Source of the DNA: Ramlibacter cellulosilyticus
GTDB taxonomy: Bacteria > Pseudomonadota > Gammaproteobacteria > Burkholderiales > Burkholderiaceae_C
Direction: 5' to 3'
Assembly: GCF_014297465.1 (NCBI RefSeq)
Contig: NZ_JACORT010000006.1
Span: 62,001-126,000 of the forward strand
Length of the DNA: 64,000 bases
Below the pieces are notes generated by a model, which was not told the origin of the DNA, made no database searches, and worked only from the letters and a program-made list of their open reading frames with translations. The stretch's first letter is position 1. Each line of letters begins with the position of its first letter. Below are positions 36,239 to 44,907 of the stretch, in pieces. A program made the translations under genes and the position numbers.

Positions 36239-37206
36239 TCCGCCGAGATCTTCTGGTCCTTGATCAGCTTGCCCCAGGCCACCGACTCGCGCTGCATCTC
36301 GGTTCCGAGCTGCGCCGGCGGCATGTACGACGGGATCGTGCCCTGCAGGGCCGCGGCCTGCGCGAGGTCCGCGCTCGCGAGCACCGTGCGCACGGCCTCG
36401 TTCAGCTTCTCCACCACGGCTTGCGGCGTCCCGTTGGGGGCCAGCAGCATCAGGCGCGGCGCCACGTCGAAGCCGGGCAGCGCATCGGCCATGGCGGGGA
36501 CGTTCTCGGCACCGGGGAGCTTGGCCGTGTTCAGCAGCGCCACGGCGCGCACCTTGCCCGCCTTCGCCTGCGCCAGTCCGGCGGTGGCGCTCACGACGCC
36601 CAGCGGGATCTGGCCGCTCATCACGTCCGGCATGATCTGCGAGGCGCCGCGGTAAGGCACGTGCACGATGAACGTGCCGGTGCGCGCCTTCATCATCTCG
36701 AAGCCCAGGTGGTGCACGGTGCCGACGCCGGAGGTGGCGTAGGAGTAGCGGCCCGGGTTCTTCTTCAGCAACGCGACGAGTTCCTTCGGGTTGCTCGCGC
36801 CCAGGCTGTTGTTCGCCACGATCATCAGCGGCGCGACGAAGGTACCGGCGACCGGCATCAGCGCCTTCAACGGGTCGACCGGGCTCTTCGCCTGCAGGTA
36901 CGGCGCGATCAGCAGGCCGCTTTCCCCCATCAGCAGCGTGTAGCCGTCCGGCGCGGAACGCGCGACGAGGTCGGCGGCGATCATGCCCGTGGCGCCGGGG
37001 CGGTTCTCCACCACCACCTGCTGGCCGAGGATGGCGGGCAGGCGCGACGACAGCATGCGCGCCAGCGCGTCGACGCCGCCTCCGGCGCTGTAGCCCACCA
37101 GCAGGCGGATCGGCTTGTTCGGAAAGTCCGTCTGCGCGCCGGCCAGCGGGGCGGCGGCGGCGAGGGCAGCCGCGAGCACGGCGCGGCGGGTCAAGGATGT
37201 CTTCAC
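36235..37206 (-). CDS. Bug-family (TctC) periplasmic substrate-binding protein
   Basis: A 323-residue solute-binding receptor of tripartite tricarboxylate transporters. GTG 37206 with AGGAG upstream is chosen because a signal peptide follows at once (SLTRRAVLAAALAAAAPLAG, cleavage near AGAQ). Family blocks: FPNKPIRLLVGYSAGGGVD, VVENRPGATGMIAADLVAR, PDGYTLLMG and VPYRGASQIMPDVMSGQI. No TctA/TctB membrane subunits are nearby, usual for Bug proteins in Burkholderiales. It overlaps the racemase-family gene. Confidence 0.93.
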   Translation of the reverse strand: MKTSLTRRAVLAAALAAAAPLAGAQTDFPNKPIRLLVGYSAGGGVDALARMLSSRLPAILGQQVVVENRPGATGMIAADLVARSAPDGYTLLMGESGLLIAPYLQAKSPVDPLKALMPVAGTFVAPLMIVANNSLGASNPKELVALLKKNPGRYSYATSGVGTVHHLGFEMMKARTGTFIVHVPYRGASQIMPDVMSGQIPLGVVSATAGLAQAKAGKVRAVALLNTAKLPGAENVPAMADALPGFDVAPRLMLLAPNGTPQAVVEKLNEAVRTVLASADLAQAAALQGTIPSYMPPAQLGTEMQRESVAWGKLIKDQKISAE

Positions 37207-37238
37207 TGCTTCGTCTCCTGTTCGTGTTCGTTGCGGGC

Positions 37239-38393
37239 TCAGGCCTTGCCGACGCCGCGCGATCCGGGGCGCTTGGCCAGTTCGGCGACGCGCTCGCGGT
37301 TCGGTTTGAAGCCCAGGCCGGGGGTGTCGGGCAGCGCCAGCATGCCATGGGTCGGCTCGGGCAGCCCGTCGAAGACCTGCTTGCAGACCTCGACGGCCAC
37401 CGAGTGGTATTCCACCAGCGAACCATTCGCGAGACCCGCGTGCAGGTGCATGTTGTGGTGCGGCCAGGCGCCGCCGTTGGCGAACTGCGCGTTGAACGCG
37501 GCCGCCATGCCCGCGATGCGCAGGCACTGCGTGTAGCCGCCGGTGATGCAGGCGTTGGGCTGCACCACGTCCACCGCCTGCGCCGCCAGCATGTCGCGGA
37601 AGCGGCTGGCGAGGCCTTCGTTCTGGCCGGCGGCGAGCGGGATGCGCGTCTTCTGGCGCAGCTTCACCATGTTGGGGATGTCGTTCTGCGACACCGGCTC
37701 CTCGAAGAAGGCGATGCCCAGGTCCTCGATGCGTTGCGCGAGGGCCGAGGCGTGGAAGTAGTCCAGGCTGCAGTTCGCGTCGATGAAGATCTGCACGTCG
37801 GGGCCTACGGCGGAACGCACGGCCTCGATGCGCTTCACGTCCTCGGCGATCACTTCGGCCAGCGGCCGCGGCTCGTCGCGCCGCTGCAGCGCGTGGTGGC
37901 CCACCGTCATCTTCAGGCGCTTGAACCCGCGCTCCACCCAGCTCTTCGCGGCGGCCGCGAGCTCCTCGCGGTCGAAGAAGGCGAAGCCGAAGGTGGCGTA
38001 CACGGGCACCTGCGCGCGCGCGCCGCCGAACAGCTTCCACACCGGCTGGCCGAGGATCTGGCCCTTGAGGTCCCACAGCGCGAGGTCGATGGCGGCGATG
38101 GCGTGGCTCGCGTAGCCCGACTGGCCGCGCGGGGTCAGCAGCCAGTACAACCTGTCCCAGATCTGCTCGTGCCGCAGCGGGTCCATGCCCACGAGCGCGT
38201 GGCCCGCGACGTCGTTCACGACGGAGGCGATGACTTCCTCCTCCGTGATGGCGGTCATGCCGGTGCCGACGCGGCCGTCATCGAGCTCCACGTCGACGAG
38301 GCACAGGGACAGCGAAGTGGACTTGGCGCGGGCGCCGGTGCCCATGGTGATGGGCAGGTTGAGCGGGGTCGCTCGGACGGATGCGATCTTCAT
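37239..38393 (-). CDS. Enolase-superfamily enzyme (mandelate racemase/muconate lactonizing type)
   Basis: A 384-residue TIM-barrel enzyme from ATG 38393 (MKIASVRATPLNLPI). Catalytic features: the KxK-type base segment GFKRLKMTVG, metal ligands in IFIDANCSLDY, FFEEPVSQND and PLAAGQNEG, and a late histidine motif WPHHNMHLHAG. These enzymes abstract a proton alpha to a carboxylate (racemisation, dehydration or cycloisomerisation of hydroxy or sugar acids). Exact specificity is open. It is followed by the Bug receptor and preceded by a LysR gene on the same strand. Confidence 0.88.
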   Translation of the reverse strand: MKIASVRATPLNLPITMGTGARAKSTSLSLCLVDVELDDGRVGTGMTAITEEEVIASVVNDVAGHALVGMDPLRHEQIWDRLYWLLTPRGQSGYASHAIAAIDLALWDLKGQILGQPVWKLFGGARAQVPVYATFGFAFFDREELAAAAKSWVERGFKRLKMTVGHHALQRRDEPRPLAEVIAEDVKRIEAVRSAVGPDVQIFIDANCSLDYFHASALAQRIEDLGIAFFEEPVSQNDIPNMVKLRQKTRIPLAAGQNEGLASRFRDMLAAQAVDVVQPNACITGGYTQCLRIAGMAAAFNAQFANGGAWPHHNMHLHAGLANGSLVEYHSVAVEVCKQVFDGLPEPTHGMLALPDTPGLGFKPNRERVAELAKRPGSRGVGKA

Positions 38394-38478
38394 ACCGCGG
38401 CGAGTCTGCGGGCTCGGCCGCCCCGCGGGCAAGCGGTGTGCGCGAAGGGGGCTTTCGCGAAAGGCGAAATCCCCGGGT

Positions 38479-39369
38479 TTACCCCGAGCGCAGCGCCTCG
38501 ACCAGCGTGCGCGCCGCGGCCGGCGCCTCCACCGCGGTGCGCAGCGCGAGGTAGTGCGTGCGCTGCGCCCAGTCCTCCGCCAGCGGCACGGCCTTCACGG
38601 GCAGGTGCGCGAGCTGCGGCGCGATCGCCTCCATGGGCAGCACCGCCACGCCGAGCCCGGCCGCCACCATCCGCGAGGCCGCATCGAAGCTGCGCATCTG
38701 CATGCGCACCTGGATCGGCTCGCCGATCGCCGCTGCGGCGTTGAAGAGGCGCGTGGCCACGGCGTTCGCGCCCGCCAGCACGATGAAGTTCTCGGCCAGT
38801 ATTTGCGGCAGGCGCAGCTCGCGCTCGCCCGCGAGCGGATGCTGCGCGGGCACCACGAGCGCGAGCTGGTCGCGGAAGAAGGGCGTGAAGGCGAGGTCGC
38901 GCGACTGGATGGCGACGTCGACCACGCCGACGTCGGCGCGTCCTTCGAGCAGCGCGCCGAGGATCTCGGGGCTGATGCGCTCCTCCACGTCGACGTGGAT
39001 GCGCGGATGGCTGCGCATGAACGCTTCCAGCCGCGGCGGCAGCACCTCCAGCAGCGCGGACGCATTCACCAGCATGCGCACGTGGCCCGCGAGGCCGAGG
39101 CTCCAGTCGCGCAAGTCGGTGGCGAGCTGGTCGGCGCCATCCAGCAGTTCGCGCCCGCGCTGCACCAGCATGCGGCCCGCGGGCGTGAGCGCCACGCCGC
39201 GCGGCGAGCGTTCGAAGATGCGGATGCCCAGGCTCGCCTCCATCGACGAGATGCGCGCGCTCGCCGCAGCGACCGCCAGCTGCAGCCGGTCGCTGCCCGC
39301 GCTGATCGAGCCGGAGTCGGCCACCGCGATCACCACGCGCAGCGTGAGGAGGTCCAGTCGCTCGGTCAT
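38479..39369 (-). CDS. LysR-family transcriptional regulator
   Basis: 296 residues with an N-terminal winged helix (MTERLDLLTLRVVIAVADSG, then IRIFERSPRGVALTPAG) and a periplasmic-binding-like effector domain. It is placed upstream of and co-directional with the enolase-family gene, and divergent (26 bases) from the FMN hydroxyacid dehydrogenase gene. It may regulate either or both units in response to their substrate. Confidence 0.93.
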   Translation of the reverse strand: MTERLDLLTLRVVIAVADSGSISAGSDRLQLAVAAASARISSMEASLGIRIFERSPRGVALTPAGRMLVQRGRELLDGADQLATDLRDWSLGLAGHVRMLVNASALLEVLPPRLEAFMRSHPRIHVDVEERISPEILGALLEGRADVGVVDVAIQSRDLAFTPFFRDQLALVVPAQHPLAGERELRLPQILAENFIVLAGANAVATRLFNAAAAIGEPIQVRMQMRSFDAASRMVAAGLGVAVLPMEAIAPQLAHLPVKAVPLAEDWAQRTHYLALRTAVEAPAAARTLVEALRSG

Positions 39370-39395
39370 GCGGCGATTATCCAGCGCTGCTCGTT

Positions 39396-40646
39396 ATGAT
39401 CCCGCGCATGAACGCGGACGAGCGGTACCTGTCTTTGCACGATTTCGAAACGGCGGCGCGCGCGCGCCTGCCCCGCGGCCTGTACGGCTTCGTCGCCGGC
39501 GGTTCCGCCGACGGCTGGTCCGCCGCGAACAACCGCGCGGCCTTCGACCGCTGGGCGCTGGTGCCGCGCACGCTGGCCGCAGGCCCCACGCGCCGGCAGG
39601 ACCTCACCCTCTTCGGCCAGTCCTTCGCGTCGCCCTGCGGCATCCCGCCGCTCGGCGTGAGCGCCCTCTTCTGCTTCGACGCCGACGCCGCCATGGCGCG
39701 CGCGGCCGCGGCGGCGCGCGTGCCCTTCATCCTCAGCGGGGCATCGCTCACGCCGATGGAGCGCATCTTCGCGGCCTGGCCGCAGGCCTGGTTCCAGGCG
39801 TACGTCGATGGCGACCGCGCGCGCATCTCCCGTCTCCTCGCGCGCCTGCACCGCACGTCGTGCCAGGTGCTCGTGCTCACCGTGGACACGCCAGTGCCGC
39901 CCAGCCGCGAGCTGAGCCTGCGCCACGGCTTCTCCATTCCCGTGCGCCCGGGGCTGCGGCTCATGGCGGACACCCTGCTGCACCCGGGCTGGCTGCTCGG
40001 CACGGCGGCACGCACCGTCCTGGCCGGCGGCATCCCGCGCATGGAGAACCAGGACGACGTGCCGCTGAACCGCGTGACCGACGCGCCCGCGGGCCCCGCG
40101 CATCCGCCGCTTTCCTGGGACGACTTCCGCTTCATCCGCGGCTGCTGGGACCGCGCGCTGGTGGTCAAGGGCGTGGTGAGCGCGCAAGACGCGCTGCGCT
40201 ACCGCGCCCTCGGCGCCGACGGCCTGGTGCTCTCCAACCACGGCGGCCGCCAGCTCGATGGAACGATCGCGCCGCTCGACGCGCTGCCTGCCATCCGCGA
40301 CGCGGTGCCGGGGCTGCCCCTGCTGCTCGATGGCGGCATCCGCCGCGGCACGGACGTGGCCAAGGCGCTGGCGCTCGGGGCGGTGTGCACGTTCACGGGG
40401 CGACCGATCCTCTTCGCCGCGGCCGCTGCCGGCGAAGGGGGCGTAGCACGCGCACTGGCGCTGATGCACGCGGAAATCGATCGTACCCAGGCGCTGCTCG
40501 GTGCGCGGACGCTCGCGGAGATCGGCCCGGCGCACCTGGCGCCCGCGACGGAGCCGCTGCGGCATGCGCCGGAACATGGGTCGGCGGACGTCCCGGACGT
40601 GCCCGCCCTCGGCGACACCGCCCGCGCGGGGCGGCTCGCCGCGTGA
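39396..40646 (+). CDS. FMN-dependent alpha-hydroxy-acid dehydrogenase (LldD family)
   Basis: A 416-residue flavoenzyme that oxidises 2-hydroxy acids such as lactate, mandelate or glycolate. N-terminal YGFVAGGSADGWS, the FMN-site LSGASLTPME, active-site LVVKGVVSAQDA, LSNHGGRQLDG (catalytic His) and the phosphate-binding LLDGGIRRGTDVAKALALGA. It has a C-terminal extension of about 40 residues. ATG 39408 is an alternative start. It is divergent from the LysR gene, so it may be part of the same catabolic function. Confidence 0.93.
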   Translation: MIPRMNADERYLSLHDFETAARARLPRGLYGFVAGGSADGWSAANNRAAFDRWALVPRTLAAGPTRRQDLTLFGQSFASPCGIPPLGVSALFCFDADAAMARAAAAARVPFILSGASLTPMERIFAAWPQAWFQAYVDGDRARISRLLARLHRTSCQVLVLTVDTPVPPSRELSLRHGFSIPVRPGLRLMADTLLHPGWLLGTAARTVLAGGIPRMENQDDVPLNRVTDAPAGPAHPPLSWDDFRFIRGCWDRALVVKGVVSAQDALRYRALGADGLVLSNHGGRQLDGTIAPLDALPAIRDAVPGLPLLLDGGIRRGTDVAKALALGAVCTFTGRPILFAAAAAGEGGVARALALMHAEIDRTQALLGARTLAEIGPAHLAPATEPLRHAPEHGSADVPDVPALGDTARAGRLAA

Positions 40647-40650
40647 GGCC

Positions 40651-41661
40651 CTAGAACAGCTGCAGGCTGACCCAGTACGCGATCGCGGCGACGAACGCGC
40701 TCGCCGGGATCGTGAAGATCCACGCCCACACGATGTTGCCGGCCACGCCCCAGCGCACCGCGCTCATGCGCTGCGTGGAGCCCACGCCGACGATGGCGCC
40801 GGTGATCGTGTGCGTGGTCGAGACCGGGATGCCCATCGCCGTGGCGATGAACAGCGTCAGCGCCCCGCCGGTCTCCGCGCAGAAGCCGCCGACGGGCTTG
40901 AGCTTGGTGATCTTCTGGCCCATGGTCTTCACGATGCGCCAGCCGCCGAACATGGTGCCCAGGCCGATCGCGATGTAGCAGGCGATGATCACCCAGCTCG
41001 GCGGACGGTCGGCTTCCGCCGCGACGTAGCCGGTGGCCACCAGCAGCATCCAGATGATGCCGATGGTCTTCTGCGCGTCGTTGCCGCCGTGGCCCAGGCT
41101 GTAGGCGCCGGCCGAGACCAGCTGCAGCCGGCGGAACCACTTGTCCACCTTGTTCGGCCGCGTGGTGCGGAAGATGTTGGAGACGATCACCATCATCAGC
41201 GAGCCGAGGATGAAGCCCAGCGTCGGCGACACGAAGATGAAGATCACGGTCTTCCAGATGCCCGCCGCGATCAGCGAACTGGCGCCGGCCTTGGCGATCA
41301 CGGCGCCGCAGATGCCGCCGATCAGCGCGTGCGAGGAGCTGCTGGGGATGCCGTACCACCAGGTGATCACGTTCCAGGTGATCGCGCCCACCAGGGCGCC
41401 GAACACCACGTGCGTGTTCACCACGCCGGGCTCGACGATGCCCTTGCCCACGGTGGCCGCCACGCTCAGGTGGAAGATGAAGATCGCCACCATGTTGAAG
41501 AAGGCGGCGAACACCACGGCCTGGGTCGGCTTCAGCACGCCCGTGGAGACCACGGTGGCGATGGAGTTGGCCGCGTCGTGGAACCCGTTCATGAAGTCGA
41601 ACAGGATGGCGACGGCCACCAGCAGGATCACGACCCAGAGGGCCGCTTGCGTCACTTCCAT
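40651..41661 (-). CDS. pit: Inorganic phosphate transporter, Pit family
   Basis: A 336-residue polytopic carrier. The duplicated Pit signature is visible as FDFMNGFHDAANSIATVVST at the N-terminus and SLGHGGNDAQKTIGI in the second half. It moves metal-phosphate with protons. This is the short Pit form, not the roughly 500-residue E. coli type. It starts 9 bases after the DUF47 gene, its usual partner. Confidence 0.95.
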   Translation of the reverse strand: MEVTQAALWVVILLVAVAILFDFMNGFHDAANSIATVVSTGVLKPTQAVVFAAFFNMVAIFIFHLSVAATVGKGIVEPGVVNTHVVFGALVGAITWNVITWWYGIPSSSSHALIGGICGAVIAKAGASSLIAAGIWKTVIFIFVSPTLGFILGSLMMVIVSNIFRTTRPNKVDKWFRRLQLVSAGAYSLGHGGNDAQKTIGIIWMLLVATGYVAAEADRPPSWVIIACYIAIGLGTMFGGWRIVKTMGQKITKLKPVGGFCAETGGALTLFIATAMGIPVSTTHTITGAIVGVGSTQRMSAVRWGVAGNIVWAWIFTIPASAFVAAIAYWVSLQLF

Positions 41662-41670
41662 GCGCCGTCC

Positions 41671-42318
41671 TCAGGAGTTCTCGAGGACGATGCCTTCGAC
41701 GACGTTCGCCACGTCCTCGCACTTGTCCGTGATGGTCTCCAGCAGCTCGTAGATGGCCTTGAGCTTGATGACCTCGCGCACGTCCGGCTCCTCGCGGAAC
41801 AGCTTGCTGAGGGCGGAGCGCATCACGCGGTCGGCGTCCGATTCGATCTTGTCGATCTCCTCGCAGGTCTTCAGCGCGGCGACGGCGCTCTGGTGGTCCG
41901 ACAGCTTGCTCAGGAGCTGCACGGCCTCCTGCACGCGCTCGCAGCAGCGCACCGAAAGGTCGGTGAGGCGCGTGATCTCCTCGGTCATGTGGCGCACGTC
42001 GTAGAGCGCCATGGTCTCGGCCGAGTCCTGGATCAGGTCCGCCACGTCGTCCATCGTGTTGATCAGCGTGTGGATCTGCTCGCGGTCGATGGGCGTGATG
42101 AAGGTGGAGTGGATCAGGCGGTTGACCTCCTGCGTCACCTTGTCGGCGGAGCGCTCGGCGTGGTCCACCTCGCGGTTGTACTGCTCGCGCAGGTTCACGT
42201 CGCTGTAGTTCGCCACCAGCTTGGCGAAGGCGTGCGCGCCCTCCACCATGCGCTCGGCGTGCTGGTTGAACATCTCGAAGAAGTTGCCTTCCTTCGGCAG
42301 CAGTTTCTTGAAGAGCAT
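41671..42318 (-). CDS. DUF47/PhoU-like phosphate-transport accessory protein
   Basis: A 215-residue all-helical protein beginning MLFKKLLPKEGNFFEMFNQH, with the metal-ligand-like motifs of the PhoU fold (EVDHAERSADKVTQEV, NTMDDVADLIQDSAE, KCEDVANVVEGIVLEN). DUF47 proteins pair with Pit transporters and are thought to regulate them; here they form a two-gene operon. Confidence 0.93.
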   Translation of the reverse strand: MLFKKLLPKEGNFFEMFNQHAERMVEGAHAFAKLVANYSDVNLREQYNREVDHAERSADKVTQEVNRLIHSTFITPIDREQIHTLINTMDDVADLIQDSAETMALYDVRHMTEEITRLTDLSVRCCERVQEAVQLLSKLSDHQSAVAALKTCEEIDKIESDADRVMRSALSKLFREEPDVREVIKLKAIYELLETITDKCEDVANVVEGIVLENS

Positions 42319-42374
42319 GGGGAGAGCTCGGAATCTTGTAGTGGGTGCGCGGCGAGTTTACCCGCCGCACCCTG

Positions 42375-42743
42375 TCAGGAATTGCGGAATATGAAATACA
42401 CCGCGCCCACCATGCACAGGCCGGCCCAGAGGAAGTCCAGCTTGAGCGGCTGCTTGAGGTACAGCAGGCTGAAAGGAACGAAGACGGCGAGCGTGATGAG
42501 TTCCTGCATGATCTTGAGCTGGCCGACGGAAAAGCCCGCGTCGCGGAAGCCGATGCGGTTGGCCGGTACCTGCAGCAGGTACTCGGCCAGGGCGATGCCC
42601 CAGCTCACGAGGGCCGCCACGTACCAGGGCGAGGTCGCGAGGTTCTTGAGGTGCCCGTACCAGGCGAAGGTCATGAAGACGTTGGAGCCCACCAGCAGCA
42701 GCACGGTCTGCAGGGAAGGCGAGAAGGAGGAAATGGCGGTCAT
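42375..42743 (-). CDS. DUF486/DMT-superfamily small membrane protein
   Basis: 122 residues with four hydrophobic segments (e.g. TVLLLVGSNVFMTFAWYGHL and WAGLCMVGAVYFIFRNS), matching the DUF486 half-transporter-like family. ATG 42743 overlaps the start of the divergent RluA gene, so the two starts share bases. The function of DUF486 is unknown. Confidence 0.85.
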   Translation of the reverse strand: MTAISSFSPSLQTVLLLVGSNVFMTFAWYGHLKNLATSPWYVAALVSWGIALAEYLLQVPANRIGFRDAGFSVGQLKIMQELITLAVFVPFSLLYLKQPLKLDFLWAGLCMVGAVYFIFRNS

Positions 42744-43380
42744 GCCAGGATTATCGGAAGGGCTGGTCTGGGTGGACGAGCACCTGCTGGTGCTGGACAA
42801 GCCGGCGGGCCTGCTGGCCGTGCCGGGCCGGGGCGAGGACAAGCAGGATTGCCTCTCGGCCCGCGCGCAGGCCCTGTGGCCCGACGCGCTGGTGGTGCAC
42901 CGGCTGGACATGGCCACCTCGGGCCTGTTCCTCATGGGGCGGGGCGTGCACATGCAGCGGGTGCTCAGCCGCGATTTCGCGGAGCGCCGGGTGCACAAGC
43001 GCTACGAGGCGGTGGTCGCGGGCCGGCTGGCGTCGCCGGGGGCGCAGGGCGTGATCGACCTGCCGCTCGTCGCGGACTGGCCCCACCGGCCGCGGCAGAA
43101 AGTGGACCGCGAACACGGCCGGCCCAGCGAGACCCGGTGGACGGTGCTCGCCCAGGACGCGGACAGCACGCGCGTGGCGCTGGAGCCGGTGACCGGCCGT
43201 TCGCACCAATTGCGCGTGCACCTGCAGGCCATCGGGCATCCCATCCTGGGGGATGCCTTGTACGCACCGCCGGAAACGGTGCAGCGCGCGCCGCGGCTGC
43301 TGCTGCACGCCAGCGCCCTGCAGCTCGCGCATCCGGCCACCGGCGAGCCGCTCGCCTTCGCGAGCGCGGTGCCGTTCTAG
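42742..43380 (+). CDS. RluA-family RNA pseudouridine synthase
   Basis: 212 residues. Active-site block VVHRLDMATSGLFL with the catalytic Asp, followed by GRSHQLRVHLQAIGHPILGD. It lacks an S4 domain, as in RluA itself. Two starts are possible: 42733 (GGAGG only two bases away) and 42742. It begins head-to-head with the DUF486 gene and overlaps its start. The RNA target (23S/tRNA) is not evident. Confidence 0.92.
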   Translation: MPGLSEGLVWVDEHLLVLDKPAGLLAVPGRGEDKQDCLSARAQALWPDALVVHRLDMATSGLFLMGRGVHMQRVLSRDFAERRVHKRYEAVVAGRLASPGAQGVIDLPLVADWPHRPRQKVDREHGRPSETRWTVLAQDADSTRVALEPVTGRSHQLRVHLQAIGHPILGDALYAPPETVQRAPRLLLHASALQLAHPATGEPLAFASAVPF

Positions 43381-43416
43381 CAAGCGACGCGCACTTCGGC
43401 GATGCTTGGGGCTGCC

Positions 43417-44049
43417 ATGACGGAGCCTGCCATGCCCAGCTTCTCCCGCCGCGCGGCCGCCGCCGCGCTCGTCGCCCTGCCCTTCTGCTGGAGCGGCGCG
43501 CGCGCGCAGCCCTCCGCGGCCCTGCGCGCCACGCCGCGCCAGACCGAAGGCCCTTTCTATCCGGTGGCCCTGCCCAAGGACGCGGACGCCGACCTGCTGC
43601 GCAACGGTGCCTTGCAGTACACGCTGGGCGAGCCGGCCTGGGTGGAAGGCACGGTCAGCGACCTGCAGGGCCGGCCCGTCGCGGGTGCGCAGGTGGAGAT
43701 CTGGCAATGCGACCAGGCCGGGCACTACCACCACCCGGGCGACCGCGGCACCGCCGACCCGCGCTTCCAGGGCTTCGGCCGCGTGACGGTGGGCGCCGAC
43801 GGCCGCTATCGCTTCCGCACGATCAGGCCCGCGCCTTACAGCGGGCGCACGCCGCACATCCACGTCAAGGTGAAGCTCGATCGCCGCGAGCTGCTCACGA
43901 CCCAGCTCTATGTGGAAGGCGACCCGCACAACGAGCGCGACTTCCTGTGGCGCAACCTCGGCGAGGACCGCGCTCTGGTGACGGTGCCCTTCCGCCGCTC
44001 GGGCGAAGGCCTGCAGGCCGACTTCCCCATCGTGCTCGCCAGCGCATAG
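43417..44049 (+). CDS. Exported intradiol ring-cleavage dioxygenase
   Basis: Protocatechuate 3,4-dioxygenase-like fold of about 210 residues. The N-terminus has a twin-arginine-type signal peptide (SFSRRAAAAALVALPF, cleavage near ARAQ). Fe(III) ligands appear as Tyr in AGHYHHPGD, Tyr in RPAPYSGRTP and the histidine pair in PHIHVKVKL. Family members cleave catechols between the hydroxyls. Export is unusual for the classical cytoplasmic enzymes, though a secreted subgroup is known. ATG 43402 and 43432 are other possible starts. Confidence 0.88.
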   Translation: MTEPAMPSFSRRAAAAALVALPFCWSGARAQPSAALRATPRQTEGPFYPVALPKDADADLLRNGALQYTLGEPAWVEGTVSDLQGRPVAGAQVEIWQCDQAGHYHHPGDRGTADPRFQGFGRVTVGADGRYRFRTIRPAPYSGRTPHIHVKVKLDRRELLTTQLYVEGDPHNERDFLWRNLGEDRALVTVPFRRSGEGLQADFPIVLASA

Positions 44050-44058
44050 GATCGCCCC

Positions 44059-44817
44059 ATGACCCAGCGACACCTCACCCTCCTCACGGGCGCCTCGCGC
44101 GGCATGGGCCACGCGATGGCGCGCCAGCTGCTCGCGGCCGGCCACGACCTGCTGTGCATCTCGCGCAAGACCAGCGACGCGCTCGCCGACGAAGCCAGGC
44201 GCCTCGGACGCATGTGCGAGCAGTGGCCGCAGGACCTGGCGCGCGCCGACACCCCCGCGGGCCGGCTGGACACCTGGCTGCTCGCGCAGGACCAGCGCAC
44301 GCTCGCCTCGGTCACGCTGATCAACAACGCGGGACTGATCCCGCGCATCGCCTCGATCGAGGACATCCCGCTGGCGGAGCTGAAGGACGCCATGCGCGTC
44401 GACCTCGAGGCGCCGATCCTGCTCACCAGCGTGTTCCTGCGCGCGACGGCCGACTGGAAGGTGCCGCGCCGGGTGCTGAACATCTCCTCCGGCCTGGGAA
44501 GGCGCGCGATGGCGTCGCAGGCTGCTTACTGCGCAGCGAAGGCGGGCATGGACCACTTCACGCGCTGCGTGGCGCTGGAGCAGGCGGCGTTGCCCAATGG
44601 GGCACGCGTGTGCTCGCTGGCGCCGGGGGTGATCGATACGGACATGCAGGTGCAACTGCGCGAAGCCGATGGCGAGCGCTTCCCGGACCGGGGGAATTTC
44701 GTGGGGTTGAAGGAGAAGGGGGCGCTGGCGTCGCCGGAAGAGGCGGCGGCGCGGGTTCTCGCGTTCCTGGATCGGCCGGATTTCGGGAGCAACCCGGTGG
44801 CGGACGTGCGGGATTGA
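44059..44817 (+). CDS. Short-chain dehydrogenase/reductase (sepiapterin-reductase-like)
   Basis: 252 residues with the cofactor motif TGASRGMG, the NNAG motif in LINNAGLIP, and the catalytic Ser/Tyr/Lys set in LNISSGLG and YCAAKAGM. It probably uses NADPH (Ser-Arg-Lys after the second strand). Substrate unknown; the spacing pattern resembles sepiapterin/benzil reductases. It follows the intradiol dioxygenase gene by 9 bases. Confidence 0.9.
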   Translation: MTQRHLTLLTGASRGMGHAMARQLLAAGHDLLCISRKTSDALADEARRLGRMCEQWPQDLARADTPAGRLDTWLLAQDQRTLASVTLINNAGLIPRIASIEDIPLAELKDAMRVDLEAPILLTSVFLRATADWKVPRRVLNISSGLGRRAMASQAAYCAAKAGMDHFTRCVALEQAALPNGARVCSLAPGVIDTDMQVQLREADGERFPDRGNFVGLKEKGALASPEEAAARVLAFLDRPDFGSNPVADVRD

Positions 44818-44851
44818 GGCGGGTGCTACGAGCCTACGAGCCCGCGCGCAC

Positions 44852-44892
44852 CGTAGGCTGGGTTGCGCCCGCGAAGCGCGCGCACCCCAGCG
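44852..44892. repeat. Single arm of inverted-repeat family A
   Basis: CGTAGGCTGGGTTGCGCCCG, then CGAAGCGCGCGCACCCCAGC. This is a right-arm copy with a small insertion. It folds on itself (GCTGGG-GTTGCGC / GCGCAC-CCCAGC) and lies between the convergent SDR and 2OG-dioxygenase genes. Confidence 0.8.
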
Positions 44893-44907
44893 ATGACGCA
44901 CCCCCCG

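Noticed and set aside
40501..42741. Upstream extension of the RluA-type gene through the Pit/DUF47 region
   Set aside because: The long frame is antisense to two clear genes; homology begins only at 42742 (or 42733).
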